NCBI GenBank assembly: GCA_963841425.1
Contig: CAWJCL010000002.1
Span: forward strand, 186,001 to 250,000
DNA: 64,000 nucleotides
DNA from: DATEOR01 sp963841425
GTDB taxonomy: Bacteria; Actinomycetota; Thermoleophilia; Gaiellales; Gaiellaceae
Reading direction: 5' to 3'
In this document: positions 51,773 through 61,072 of the stretch, in pieces
Numbering within the stretch: the first letter of the stretch is position 1
How the letters are laid out: each line of letters opens with the position of its first letter
Translations under genes and position numbers: made by a program
The notes under the pieces: generated by a model
What the model saw: the letters and a program-made list of their open reading frames with translations, nothing else
Told to the model about the DNA's origin: nothing
Database searches by the model: none

Positions 51773-54700
51773 ATGTCTGCTTCATCGTGCGCGGCCTGCG
51801 GCTTCGCCAATCCCGCGGGCTCGCTCTTCTGCGGGAACTGCGGCAGCGCGCTCGGACGCGCCTGTCCATCCTGCGGCACCGTCGTCTCTCCGGAGCTCGC
51901 CTACTGCACGTCCTGCGGTGCGGCTCTCGGCTCCGAGTCGCAAGCGCCCGGCGCGGAGGAGCGGAAGATCGTCAGCGTCCTCTTCGCCGACCTGGTCGGT
52001 TTCACCCGACGAGCCGAGGCCCTGGATCCCGAGGACGTCGGAGGTCTGCAGACGCCCTACTACGCGCGCGTCAAGCAGGAGATCGAGAACTACGGAGGGA
52101 CGGTCGAGAAGTTCATCGGGGACGCCGTCATGGCCGTCTTCGGCGCGCCGGTGGCGCACGAAGACGACCCGGCCCGGGCGCTGCTCGCAGCTCTCGCCGT
52201 CCGCGACGCGCTCGCGGACCTGAACGCCGACAACCCCGAGCTGGACCTCCACATTCGCATCGCCGTCACAACTGGCGAAGCGCTCGTACGGCTCGATGCC
52301 CGGCCGGAGCACGGCGAGGGCATCGCCGCCGGCGACGTCCTCAACACCGCGTCCCGCATGCAGTCGGCCGCGCCGGTCGACGGGATCCTCGTCGACGACG
52401 CCACGCGCCGGGCGAGCGAGCATCTCGTCAAGTATCGGGAGGTAGCTCCGGTTCAGGCCAAGGGAAAGTCGGAGCCGGTGCGGGCGTGGGAGGCCGTGAC
52501 CCGCATCGCGCGCCTCGGCGTCGACATCGCGTTCCGCGGCGGTGCCTCGCTCGTCGGGAGAGACGCCGAGCTCGCAACGCTCCGCGATGCGCTCGCGCGG
52601 GCGGCACGCGCCCGCGCCCCGCAGCTGGTCACGCTGGTCGGCGTTCCCGGAATCGGCAAGAGCCGATTGGTGTGGGAGCTCTACGAGGCGCTGCACACGG
52701 ACCCGAGCGTCCTCGTTGCCTGGCGCCAAGGTCGCTCGCTTCCCTACGGCGAGGGAGTCGCATACTGGGCGCTCGGCGAGGTGACGAAGTCCCACGCGGG
52801 AGTGCTCGAGAGCGACGACGCGCAGGCGGCCGAAGCAAAGCTCCGCGCCGCGGTCGATGGGGTGATCCCCGACAAGGTGCAGGCTGGGTGGGTCGAAGGT
52901 CACCTGCGGCCGTTGGCGGGGCTGGGCGGAGGCAGCGAGCCTGGCGCAGACGGCCGGAGCGAGGCGTTCGCCGCCTGGAGGCGATTCTTCGAGGCGATCG
53001 CCGAGTCGCACCCGCTCGTCCTCGTCTTCGAGGATCTCCACTGGGCCGACGACGATCTGCTCGACTTCGTCGACTACATGGCGGATTGGACGAGCGGCGT
53101 TCCGCTCGTGCTGGTCTGTACGGCTCGCCCCGAGCTCCTCGATCGCCGCCCCGGGTGGGGAGGCGGCAAGCGCAACGCGACGACGATCTCGCTCGCGCCG
53201 CTCTCCGATGCGGAGACGGGTCTGCTCCTGTCGTCACTTTTGGCGAACGGGGCCCTCGGCGCGGAGGGTCGCACGGAGCTTCTGACTCGCGCCGGCGGCA
53301 ATCCACTCTATGCGGAGGAGTACGTGCGGATGCTCGGCCAGGCGACAGGCGGGCTGCCGCTGCCCGAGACGGTGCAAGGGATCATCGCCGCGAGGCTCGA
53401 CACGCTCCCGGCCGACGAGAAGGCACTGATCCAGGCCGCTGCCACCGTCGGCAAGGTCTTCTGGGTCGGCGCGCTCGCGGCTGCGCTCGATCTCGACCGA
53501 GCCGAGATCGAGCGTGGGTTGCACGCGCTCGACCGGAAGGAGTTCCTGCGGCGCGAGCGGCGCTCCTCGGTCGCCGGCGAGTCCGCCTACGTCTTTCGCC
53601 ATGTGCTCGTGCGGGACGTCGCGTACGGACAAATTCCGCGCGCTCGCCGGGCGGACTCGCACCGGCGGGTGGCGGAATGGGTGGAGTCGCTCGCCGTGGA
53701 CCGCCCCGAGGATCTCGCAGACATGGTCGCGCACCACTACTCGAACGCCCTCGCGCTGGCACGGGCATCGAGGCATCCCGAGGGCGACCTCGTCGAGCGT
53801 GCCCGCCGCGCGCTCCGCGACGCGGGCGACCGCGCAGCCGCTTTGAACGCCTTCGCCGCCGCCGCACGCTTCTACGGCGATGCGCTCGAACTCTGGCTGG
53901 AAGACGACGGCGACTACGCGCAGCTCCTGTTTCGGTACGGCCGCGCCCTCTTCTTCTCTCGGGACGAGGGAGAGGAGAGCCTCACGCGCGCCGCCGAGGA
54001 GCTCCTCGACTCGGGCGATCGCGCGAGCGCGTCGGAGGCCGAGACCCTCGTCGGCGAGCTTCGGTGGATCGAGGGAGACCGGGAGGAAGCCTTCGGACAC
54101 TTCGAGGGGGCGGCGAAGCTGCTCGCCGATGAGCCCGATTCGCGGTCGAAGGCGTATGTGCTCGCCAACCTGGCCCGCTTCCGCATGATCGCCGACGAAG
54201 CCGAACGGTCAATTCCGGTCGGACGCGAGGCTCTGCGAATGGCCGAGCGCCTCGGACTCAACGACGTGCAGGCGAACGTCCTTTCGACGGTTGGCATCGC
54301 GCGTCTCATGACCGGGGAGCTTGCCGGCAAGGACGACGTCGAACGCGCGATCCAGATCGCCGAGCAAGTCGGCTCGCCCGAGGTGATCCGCGGCTACAAC
54401 AACCTGGCTACGACGAACGCATCGCTCGGCAACCTGCGCACCGCCTTCGAGCTCTACTCGCAGGCCACGAGCGCTGCGCGACGGTTCGGCAGCGTGCGGG
54501 CGCTCCGCTGGCTCGAGGCCGAGCGAATGAGCGAGCTCTACTGGGTCGGTCAGTGGGACGAGGCGCTCGCCCTCGCCGACGAATTCATCCGACAGGCCGA
54601 AAGCGGCCTTCCCCACCATCGTGAAGTGGACGCGAGACTGACCCGCGCACGGATCCGCCTCGCCCGCGGCGAGGAAGCTGCGCTCGAGGACTTGGGCCCG

Positions 54701-55198
54701 ACGCTCGACTTCGGCCGCCGGGTATACGACCCGCAAACCCTGTTCCCCGCGCTCGCCTTCTACGCGAGGGCGCTTCTCGCCGGCGATCCGGCCCAGGCCT
54801 CGGCGCTGGCCAGCGAGCTCCTCGAGCGCTGGGCAGGGGCAGGGCTGACCTTTGCGACCTTTTGGCTCGCCGACCTCGCCGTCGTGCTGGCCGATCTCGA
54901 GCGAGGCGGCGAGCTGGAGGCAGCCTGCGCGTCATATCTGCGAATCCCATCGCGCTGGCGAGACGCCGCGCTCGCCGTCGTCGCCGGAGCCGACCTCGAA
55001 GCCGGCCGCATCTACGCCGAGATCGGAACACGCCCGGACGAGGCGTTCGCGCGCGAGCGTGCCGCTGCCGCGCTGGCCAAAGCCAATCGCCGAGAGGAGG
55101 CGGAGGCCGAGCTCGCCCGCGCCCTCGAGTTCTTCCGGAGCGTAGGTGCGACCGACTACTTGCGCCGCGCCGAAGGTCTCCTCGCCGGGCCCGCCTAA
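51773..55198 (+). CDS. Zinc-ribbon / class III cyclase / AAA ATPase / TPR signalling protein
   Basis: 1141 residues. Two zinc ribbons (Cys 6, 9, 20, 23 and 31, 34, 45, 48). Class III cyclase domain about 62-240 with SVLFADLVGFT and GDAVMAVFGAP. An AAA/STAND ATPase follows: Walker A VGVPGIGKSRL near 288, LVFEDLHWADDDLLDF as Walker B. From about 640 to the end are TPR-like helices. This is the common actinobacterial guanylate-cyclase/ATPase regulator layout. Ligand unknown. Stop overlaps the convergent small gene by 3 bp. Confidence 0.93.
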   Translation: MSASSCAACGFANPAGSLFCGNCGSALGRACPSCGTVVSPELAYCTSCGAALGSESQAPGAEERKIVSVLFADLVGFTRRAEALDPEDVGGLQTPYYARVKQEIENYGGTVEKFIGDAVMAVFGAPVAHEDDPARALLAALAVRDALADLNADNPELDLHIRIAVTTGEALVRLDARPEHGEGIAAGDVLNTASRMQSAAPVDGILVDDATRRASEHLVKYREVAPVQAKGKSEPVRAWEAVTRIARLGVDIAFRGGASLVGRDAELATLRDALARAARARAPQLVTLVGVPGIGKSRLVWELYEALHTDPSVLVAWRQGRSLPYGEGVAYWALGEVTKSHAGVLESDDAQAAEAKLRAAVDGVIPDKVQAGWVEGHLRPLAGLGGGSEPGADGRSEAFAAWRRFFEAIAESHPLVLVFEDLHWADDDLLDFVDYMADWTSGVPLVLVCTARPELLDRRPGWGGGKRNATTISLAPLSDAETGLLLSSLLANGALGAEGRTELLTRAGGNPLYAEEYVRMLGQATGGLPLPETVQGIIAARLDTLPADEKALIQAAATVGKVFWVGALAAALDLDRAEIERGLHALDRKEFLRRERRSSVAGESAYVFRHVLVRDVAYGQIPRARRADSHRRVAEWVESLAVDRPEDLADMVAHHYSNALALARASRHPEGDLVERARRALRDAGDRAAALNAFAAAARFYGDALELWLEDDGDYAQLLFRYGRALFFSRDEGEESLTRAAEELLDSGDRASASEAETLVGELRWIEGDREEAFGHFEGAAKLLADEPDSRSKAYVLANLARFRMIADEAERSIPVGREALRMAERLGLNDVQANVLSTVGIARLMTGELAGKDDVERAIQIAEQVGSPEVIRGYNNLATTNASLGNLRTAFELYSQATSAARRFGSVRALRWLEAERMSELYWVGQWDEALALADEFIRQAESGLPHHREVDARLTRARIRLARGEEAALEDLGPTLDFGRRVYDPQTLFPALAFYARALLAGDPAQASALASELLERWAGAGLTFATFWLADLAVVLADLERGGELEAACASYLRIPSRWRDAALAVVAGADLEAGRIYAEIGTRPDEAFARERAAAALAKANRREEAEAELARALEFFRSVGATDYLRRAEGLLAGPA

Positions 55199-55416
55199 TC
55201 CTCGAACGTCTGAGCGCAGGGGTCCTCGAGGGTCACGAGCCCCTCGTCCGCCAGCCTGTTGAGCTCATCGTCGCCGACGTGGAGCAGTGCCCATACGCGG
55301 CCGTCTTCTGCTCTGCCCACGAAACCGAGTCTCTTGCCCAGCCTGAGCGCGAGCCGACCGACCTTCTCCTCCTCGTTCGGGCTGCTTGGGTCGATGGGCT
55401 TCCAGTGATGCGGCAT
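55195..55416 (-). CDS. 73-aa MPHHW-type protein
   Basis: ATG with a strong GGAGG 10 bp upstream. Begins MPHHWKPIDPSSPNEEEKV and has a LGKRLGFVGRAEDGRVWALLHVGDDEL core, acidic overall. The gene just upstream starts MPHHWRPIKEK, so the two share an N-terminal tag but differ later. No known domain. They sit in tandem with 13 bp between them. Confidence 0.65.
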   Translation of the reverse strand: MPHHWKPIDPSSPNEEEKVGRLALRLGKRLGFVGRAEDGRVWALLHVGDDELNRLADEGLVTLEDPCAQTFED

Positions 55417-55429
55417 ACCGGCCTCCCTC

Positions 55430-55657
55430 CTACGTGAACTTCTTCGCCGACCCGTTCGCGCCGATGGCGTCCCACATAGCGTCGGGATCTTCGACATTCT
55501 CGACGTCCACGAGCGCGAACCAGCGCTGCGGATGGCTGTTCTCTTCAGCGGCGGCGAAGACCAACGAGCCGCCGGCATCCTCGACGGCTTGCTCGACCTC
55601 CGCGCGCCGGGTATCGCCTCCGCCTTTCTCCTTGATCGGCCTCCAATGGTGTGGCAC
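55430..55657 (-). CDS. 75-aa MPHHW-type protein
   Basis: GTG start with AAGGAGG 7 bp upstream. MPHHWRPIKEKGGGDTRRAE, then an AVEDAGGSLVFAAAEE strand and a RWFALVDVENVEDPDAMWDAIGA segment similar to a small ferredoxin-like alpha/beta protein. Companion of the 73-aa gene downstream. Function unknown. Confidence 0.65.
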   Translation of the reverse strand: MPHHWRPIKEKGGGDTRRAEVEQAVEDAGGSLVFAAAEENSHPQRWFALVDVENVEDPDAMWDAIGANGSAKKFT

Positions 55658-55713
55658 CGCAGACCTCCTTCTTCGACTGCCAGGCGCCCCTGATCATCCT
55701 CCAACGGGGCGGC

Positions 55714-55802
55714 CAGGGCAACTGAGCCTAATCCCCCTTTTCAGGGAGGGGAGCGTCCCCGAAAGACGCAAGAATTGAGCTTTAGGGAGCTTTTCGGGAA
55801 GG
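55714..55802 (+). promoter_or_regulatory. Structured leader candidate before the c-di-GMP gene
   Basis: The 5' region contains GCGTC-CCCGAAA-GACGC and AGCT-TTAGGG-AGCT hairpins and lower GC than its flanks, ending GGGAAGG just before ATG. A CGAAAGACGCAAG word recalls a GAAA loop plus ACGCAA of c-di-GMP riboswitches, but other conserved parts are missing, so I do not call a riboswitch. Confidence 0.35.
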
Positions 55803-58526
55803 ATGCCGCGGCCAATGGGAGTACTGCGAGAACACGTCGCTCGAGACGACGCGTCCATGACGCCTCCCACCCGCCCTGCGCTGACACGGGTCGACACGCT
55901 CGTCGACTCCTACCGCCGCCTCGCCGAGGTCTTCCACGACGTCCTCTCCGAGCAGGAGCTGGACGCGGTCCTCGAGCGGATCGCAGACACGCTGGGCGAT
56001 CTCATCCCCTTCGACGCCTTCACGATCTACCAGGCCGACGAGACCCGGCGCGTCCTCATCCCCCTCATGTCCAGAGACAAGTGGGCGGACGAGATCATGG
56101 GCGACCAGCCCATCTACGGCGAGGGCATCACGGGTTGGGTCGTGGAGAACCGCGAGCCCCAGCTCGTCAACCACGCACATCTCGACCCGCGCGTGAAGGT
56201 CGTGCCCGGGACACCGCCGGACGAGCCCGAGGCGCTCATCTCCGTCCCGCTCGTCGCGCGCGGCACGATCAAGGGCGCGCTCAACGTCTACCGCCTCGGC
56301 GACAACGCGGTTTTCACCGAGGAGGAGTTCGAGCTGGCCCAGCGCTTCGGCGACGCTGCCGCCCTCGCGCTCGACAATGCGCAGGTTCGCGCCGGGCTGG
56401 AGCTCGAGGCCCAGACGGATTCGCTCACCGGTCTCTACAACCACCGCTACTTCCACGACCGCCTGCGGGCCGAGCTGAACCGCGCCAGCCGTGCGCACGA
56501 CTCGATCGCCGTGCTCATGCTCGACATCGACGACTTCAAGCGCGTCAACGACATCTACGGCCACGGCACGGGCGACCAGGTACTCGTCGCGCTGGCAGAC
56601 ATCCTCCGCCAGACGGTGCGCGGCTCCGACGTCGTCTGCCGGCTCGGCGGCGAGGAGTTCGGCGTCATCATGGCCTCTTGCGACGCGGGCGACGCCATGG
56701 GGCTCGGAGCGCGCCTGACCGAGCGCATGCTCACGGAGGAATTCGAGCAGGCAGGCAGGCTCACGCTCTCGATCGGCATCGCCCAGGGACCCGAGCACGC
56801 GATGAACCCGCGCGAGCTCGTCGCCTGTGCGGAGTCCGCGATGATGGCCGCCAAGGCCCGCGGCAAGAACCAGAGCGTTTTCTTCGACGACACGGCCACG
56901 GAACGCCCGGGCGTGAACGGCCGCGAGGACGTTCGCTCGATCGCGCATCTGAAGATGCTGCAGAGCCTCGCGGGGCGCCTGAACCGCCTGAACGACGTGC
57001 GCGAGATCGGCTCCGTGATCGTGAACGAGCTCCACGGCCTGATCGACTACCACAACTGCCGCGTGTACATCGCCGACGGCGCCACCCTTTTCCCGATCGC
57101 ATTCAAGGGCACGCTCGGCCAGTACACCGAGGAGAGCGCCGAGGACCTCACCTGCGAGTTCGGCGAGGGCTTCACCGGCTGGGTGGCCGAGACCGGCCGC
57201 TCGCTCCTCCTCGCCAACGCGATGGACTGCGAGTTCGCGGTCACGATCCCAAACACGGAGGACATCGACGAGTCCGTCGTCGCCGTTCCGCTCAAGTACG
57301 GCTCGCGCATCAGCGGCGTCGTCGTCATCTCCAAGCTGGGAGTCGGCCAGTTCGACGAGGACGACGTCCGGCTGCTCGAAGTTCTCGCCGGCCACGCCTC
57401 GGTCGCGCTCGAGAACGCACGGCTCTACGAAGCCGAGCGCAAGGAGGCGGAGCTTGCCAAGGAGTCCCTCTGGATCGCGAACGCGCTCCTCGATTTCAGC
57501 CGCGAGGTCGCGACCGTCGAGGGCATGGAGGACGTCCTCGGCCGCATTGTCGAGCTCACCGCCCGTTCGCTCGGGGCGCCGCGCGTTTCCGTCTGGCGGG
57601 AGGAGATCGCTGGCGGCGACCTCACTCCGTGCGCCTTCTGGGGCTACGACGACGAGATCCGGGCACAGACCGAGCAGCTGAGCTACCCGCACTCGCTCAC
57701 GAGCACATTCCTGGCTGCCTCCGAGCCGTTCACGATCGGTCCGGACGAGCTCCAGGCGATCGACGGCGTCCCCGAGCCCGGCGCGAGCTACGCCGTCGCG
57801 CCGCTTCACTTCGACGGCGCCCGGCTCGGCTGCATCGTCGCCATGGACACGCAGGGCTTCACACCCCGGACGATTCGCCTCTTCGCCGGCATCGCCCACC
57901 AGGCGAAGCTCGCGATCCAGAACGCCGGCGCGTACGACAACCTCGAGGAGACGTTCTTCTCCACCGTCGAGGCGCTCGCGAACGCGCTCGAGGCGAACGA
58001 CGAGTACACGTCCTCCCATGCGCGCTGGATCACCGACATGGCCCTCGACGTCGGCCGCGAGCTCGGTCTCGAACCCGTAGCGCTCAAGCGCCTCGAGCTC
58101 GGGGCGCTCTTCCACGACATCGGCAAGATCGGCATCCCCTCGGCGATTCTCCTGAAGCCCGGCCCGCTGACGAAGCGGGAGCGAGCGATCATGGAGACGC
58201 ACCCCGAGCTCGGAGAGCGGATCCTCGCGCCGATCGCGCGCCTCGAGGCCGTCCGGCCCGTCGTGCGCCACTGCCACGAACGCTGGGACGGCACGGGCTA
58301 TCCGGACGCTGTCGGTGGAGCGGACATCCCCATCGAGTCCCGTGTCATCTTCGTCTGCGACGCCTTCCATGCGATGACGACTGACCGGCCGTACCGCCGC
58401 GCAATGCCCTTCCAAGACGCCTGCAAGGAGCTCGAGGACGGCGCCGGCTCGCAATTCGACCCCGACGTCGTCGCCGCGTTCCTGCGCCTGGCTCCCGCGG
58501 TCCTCGAAGCGCACCCTCTGCAGTAG
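55803..58526 (+). CDS. GAF-GGDEF-GAF-GAF-HD-GYP bifunctional c-di-GMP protein
   Basis: 907 residues; the start may instead be ATG 55857. First GAF about 35-195; GGDEF about 200-365 with active GGEEF near 281 and the inhibitory RxxD I-site (RGSD) five residues ahead; second GAF about 385-560; third GAF about 585-720; HD-GYP about 722-905 with FHDIGKIGIP and HERWDGTGYPD. Both synthesis and hydrolysis of c-di-GMP look possible. Having the cyclase in the middle and HD-GYP at the end is less usual than GGDEF-EAL. Confidence 0.93.
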   Translation: MPRPMGVLREHVARDDASMTPPTRPALTRVDTLVDSYRRLAEVFHDVLSEQELDAVLERIADTLGDLIPFDAFTIYQADETRRVLIPLMSRDKWADEIMGDQPIYGEGITGWVVENREPQLVNHAHLDPRVKVVPGTPPDEPEALISVPLVARGTIKGALNVYRLGDNAVFTEEEFELAQRFGDAAALALDNAQVRAGLELEAQTDSLTGLYNHRYFHDRLRAELNRASRAHDSIAVLMLDIDDFKRVNDIYGHGTGDQVLVALADILRQTVRGSDVVCRLGGEEFGVIMASCDAGDAMGLGARLTERMLTEEFEQAGRLTLSIGIAQGPEHAMNPRELVACAESAMMAAKARGKNQSVFFDDTATERPGVNGREDVRSIAHLKMLQSLAGRLNRLNDVREIGSVIVNELHGLIDYHNCRVYIADGATLFPIAFKGTLGQYTEESAEDLTCEFGEGFTGWVAETGRSLLLANAMDCEFAVTIPNTEDIDESVVAVPLKYGSRISGVVVISKLGVGQFDEDDVRLLEVLAGHASVALENARLYEAERKEAELAKESLWIANALLDFSREVATVEGMEDVLGRIVELTARSLGAPRVSVWREEIAGGDLTPCAFWGYDDEIRAQTEQLSYPHSLTSTFLAASEPFTIGPDELQAIDGVPEPGASYAVAPLHFDGARLGCIVAMDTQGFTPRTIRLFAGIAHQAKLAIQNAGAYDNLEETFFSTVEALANALEANDEYTSSHARWITDMALDVGRELGLEPVALKRLELGALFHDIGKIGIPSAILLKPGPLTKRERAIMETHPELGERILAPIARLEAVRPVVRHCHERWDGTGYPDAVGGADIPIESRVIFVCDAFHAMTTDRPYRRAMPFQDACKELEDGAGSQFDPDVVAAFLRLAPAVLEAHPLQ

Positions 58527-58556
58527 CGCTTCTCCGAACGGCAAGAGCAAACGCTT

Positions 58557-58562
58557 TACGAT
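58557..58562 (+). promoter_or_regulatory. -10 hexamer TACGAT
   Basis: Seven nt before the GTG at 58570, no ribosome-binding site in between; fits the leaderless pattern of the window. Confidence 0.4.
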
Positions 58563-58569
58563 CAGCGGC

Positions 58570-59634
58570 GTGTCCGAGCCGCTGAACACCTGGGACTTCG
58601 AGCGCCTCGCCGAGGACAAGGTCGAGGCTGGACCCTGGAACTACTTCGTGGGCGGCGCGGGCGACGAGCGGACGCTCGCCGAGAACGTGGCCGCGTTCCG
58701 GCGCTGGCACCTGCGACCGCGCATGCTCGTCGACGTCGCCTCGGTGGCCACGACGACGACCGTCCTCGGCGCGGAGGTCTCGATGCCGATCCTCGTCGCG
58801 CCGACGGCGTTCCAGTACCTGGCCCACCCGGACGGTGACCTCGCCATGGCGAGAGGAGCTGCGGCGGCCGGCACGGTCATGTGCCTCTCGACTCTCGGAG
58901 GGGCGTCGGCGGCCCAGCTCGCCGAAGCCGCGCCCGGCGCGCGGCAGTGGTTCCAGCTCTACTGGTCGCGCGACCGCGGGTTCACCCAGTCGCTCGTCGA
59001 GGCGGCCGCGAACGCGGGCTTCGAAGCGATCGTCCTCACCGTCGACCTTCCCGCGGCAGGACGGAGGGAGCGCGACATACAGGCGGCCTTCGAGATTCCC
59101 CCAGACCTCCCGCTCCCCAACCTCTCGGACCACCTCGGGCGCGGGGACTTCCATGCCACGCTCGGTGAGGTCGTCGATCCGTCGGTGACCTGGCGCGACC
59201 TGGAGTGGCTGCGCTCGATCTCGCCCCTCCCGCTCCTCGTCAAGGGCATCCTCACGGAGGAGGACGCGCGTCTCGCCTGCGAGCACGGCGTCGACGGCGT
59301 CGTGGTCTCGAATCACGGAGGCCGCCAGCTCGACGGCACGCAAGCGAGCCTCGATGCCCTTCCGGAGGTCGTGGAGGCGGTCGCGGGGCGCTGCCTCGTC
59401 CTCGTGGACGGCGGCGTGCGCCGGGGGACGGACGTCGTCGCGGCGATCGCACTCGGCGCCGGGGCGGTGCTGGTCGGCAGGCCCGCGCTCTGGGGGCTCG
59501 CGGTCGGCGGAGAGGACGGCGTCCGCCGCGTGCTGGAGCTTCTGCGCGCAGAGGTCGAGCTCGCCTTGCGCCTGCTCGGGTGCGCGACCCCGAGCGCCGT
59601 GACGCGCGCGCACGTCGGGCGAAACGGTCCCTAG
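58570..59634 (+). CDS. FMN-dependent alpha-hydroxy acid oxidase
   Basis: 354 residues. FMN barrel motifs: NYFVGGAGDERTL (Tyr), PILVAPTAFQ, WFQLYWSRDRG, VLTVDLPAAGRRE, LVKGILTEEDA, VSNHGGRQLDG with catalytic His and Arg, and LVDGGVRRGTDVVAA. Glycolate, lactate or mandelate oxidase-type; the missing membrane insert suggests soluble oxidase. Substrate is not fixed by the motifs. Confidence 0.93.
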   Translation: MSEPLNTWDFERLAEDKVEAGPWNYFVGGAGDERTLAENVAAFRRWHLRPRMLVDVASVATTTTVLGAEVSMPILVAPTAFQYLAHPDGDLAMARGAAAAGTVMCLSTLGGASAAQLAEAAPGARQWFQLYWSRDRGFTQSLVEAAANAGFEAIVLTVDLPAAGRRERDIQAAFEIPPDLPLPNLSDHLGRGDFHATLGEVVDPSVTWRDLEWLRSISPLPLLVKGILTEEDARLACEHGVDGVVVSNHGGRQLDGTQASLDALPEVVEAVAGRCLVLVDGGVRRGTDVVAAIALGAGAVLVGRPALWGLAVGGEDGVRRVLELLRAEVELALRLLGCATPSAVTRAHVGRNGP

Positions 59635-59681
59635 CTGACGGCGGAGAGCAGTCGTGCCTGAAATAGGCGCGGGTTCGTGCC

Positions 59682-61037
59682 CTACAACGCCCCGACGGGG
59701 GAGGTGTCCGTAGTCGTCCTGCGCGCGTCGTAGTGCCTGAAGGCAGGCAGGAGCAGGGCAAAAATACCCACGCCGAGAACGCAGAGGACACCGCCCGAGA
59801 CGACCGAGGCACGCACGCCGAAGAGTGCGGCGGCGACGCCGGCCTCGAGGTTCCCGAGCAGAGGGCCGCTCGAGTAGCTGACCTGCTCGATGCCGGCGAG
59901 GCGGCCCCGCAGTCGGTCCGGGATGGTCTGGTTCCAGAGGGTGCCGCGGAAGATCCCGCTGATCATGTCCGCCGCCCCCGCCAGCGCGAGGAAGAAGAGC
60001 GCGACTAGCAGGTTCGTGACGAGCCCGAAGACCGCGATCGCGAGCCCCCACGCCGCGGCCGCCCAGATGATCGCCATGCCGTGGCGATGGACGCGCGAGG
60101 CCCACCCGCTCGTCAGCGAGGCGACGAGCGCTCCGATCGAGGGCGCCGCGTAGAGGAGCCCGAGCACCTCCGCCCCGCCGTACTGCGTCGCGATCGCCGG
60201 GAAGAGCGCCATCGGCATCCCGAAGAACATGGCCACCATGTCGACGCCGTAGCTCCCGAGGAGCTCCTGCCGGCCCCAGGCGTACTTCATGCCCTCGACG
60301 ATGCTGCGGACGCTCGGCGGCACAGCGTCGGGAGGAGGCGGCACCGCGCGCATGAGCGCGAGGGCGACGACCGACGCTCCGTACGTCGCGATGTCGATCC
60401 CGAAGGTGGCCGGAAGCCCGATCGTCGCGATGAGGACGCCGCCCACAGCGGGTCCTGCGATCATCCCGAACTCGCCGCGGAGGGAGTCGAGTGCCGAGGC
60501 GGCGGTCAGCTCGTCGCGCGAGACGAGCCGGGGCACCATCGAGTCGAGGGCCGGCCGCTGGAACCCGTCGATCGCGGCCATGAGCGGCGTGACCGCGAAG
60601 AGCACCCATACCTTCGGCTCATCCAGGAGCGAGTTGACGAAGAGAAGCGCGGTCGCGACGCCGAGCGCGAGCTCGGCGAGCTGCAGCATGCGCCTGCGGT
60701 CGACCGCGTCCGCGAGCGCTCCGCCGATGAACGCGGTGAAGAGAAGCGGCACGAGCGCGGCGAGGCTGAGGAGCCCGACCGCGAGCGACGAGCCCGTGAG
60801 GTGGTAGACCTGGTACGGGATCGCGACGTACGTGAGCATCGCACCGAAGAAGGAGAGCGCCTGCCCTGCGAAGAGCAGCCGGTACTGCGGATGACGGCGC
60901 AGGGGCCCGAGGTCGATCGTGGCCAGGCCGAGCAGCCGACGAAGCGGCCCCGTCTCCTCGGTCGCGACCGCCGGGACGGGAGGCGCCGGCCCGAGACGCT
61001 CGGCTTCGTGGGTTGCGCGCGGCTCGTCCTCGCTCAC
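59682..61037 (-). CDS. MFS transporter (MFS_3, exporter-like)
   Basis: 451 residues, 12 predicted spans after a 45-residue polar N-terminus. ALADAVDRRRMLQLAEL is the loop motif, PRLVSRDELTAASALDS the MFS_3-type hallmark, as in EntS-like exporters. No nucleotide-binding tail, unlike the other MFS protein. TAGGCT lies 6 nt before GTG (61044-61049). Confidence 0.9.
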   Translation of the reverse strand: MSEDEPRATHEAERLGPAPPVPAVATEETGPLRRLLGLATIDLGPLRRHPQYRLLFAGQALSFFGAMLTYVAIPYQVYHLTGSSLAVGLLSLAALVPLLFTAFIGGALADAVDRRRMLQLAELALGVATALLFVNSLLDEPKVWVLFAVTPLMAAIDGFQRPALDSMVPRLVSRDELTAASALDSLRGEFGMIAGPAVGGVLIATIGLPATFGIDIATYGASVVALALMRAVPPPPDAVPPSVRSIVEGMKYAWGRQELLGSYGVDMVAMFFGMPMALFPAIATQYGGAEVLGLLYAAPSIGALVASLTSGWASRVHRHGMAIIWAAAAWGLAIAVFGLVTNLLVALFFLALAGAADMISGIFRGTLWNQTIPDRLRGRLAGIEQVSYSSGPLLGNLEAGVAAALFGVRASVVSGGVLCVLGVGIFALLLPAFRHYDARRTTTDTSPVGAL

Positions 61038-61043
61038 GCGGGG

Positions 61044-61049
61044 AGCCTA
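61044..61049 (-). promoter_or_regulatory. -10 hexamer TAGGCT of the MFS exporter
   Basis: Third occurrence of TAGGCT-N6-start in this window. Confidence 0.5.
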
Positions 61050-61072
61050 CGAGGCGAGCTGGCCGGAAACGC

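Noticed and set aside
55714..55802. c-di-GMP riboswitch before the GGDEF/HD-GYP gene
   Set aside because: Only a GAAA loop and ACGCAA-like word are present; the other conserved joining sequences and receptor helix of the class I aptamer are not seen.
55782..58619. 945-residue minus-strand frame opposite the c-di-GMP gene
   Set aside because: Antisense shadow without domains; plus-strand gene has five recognisable domains.
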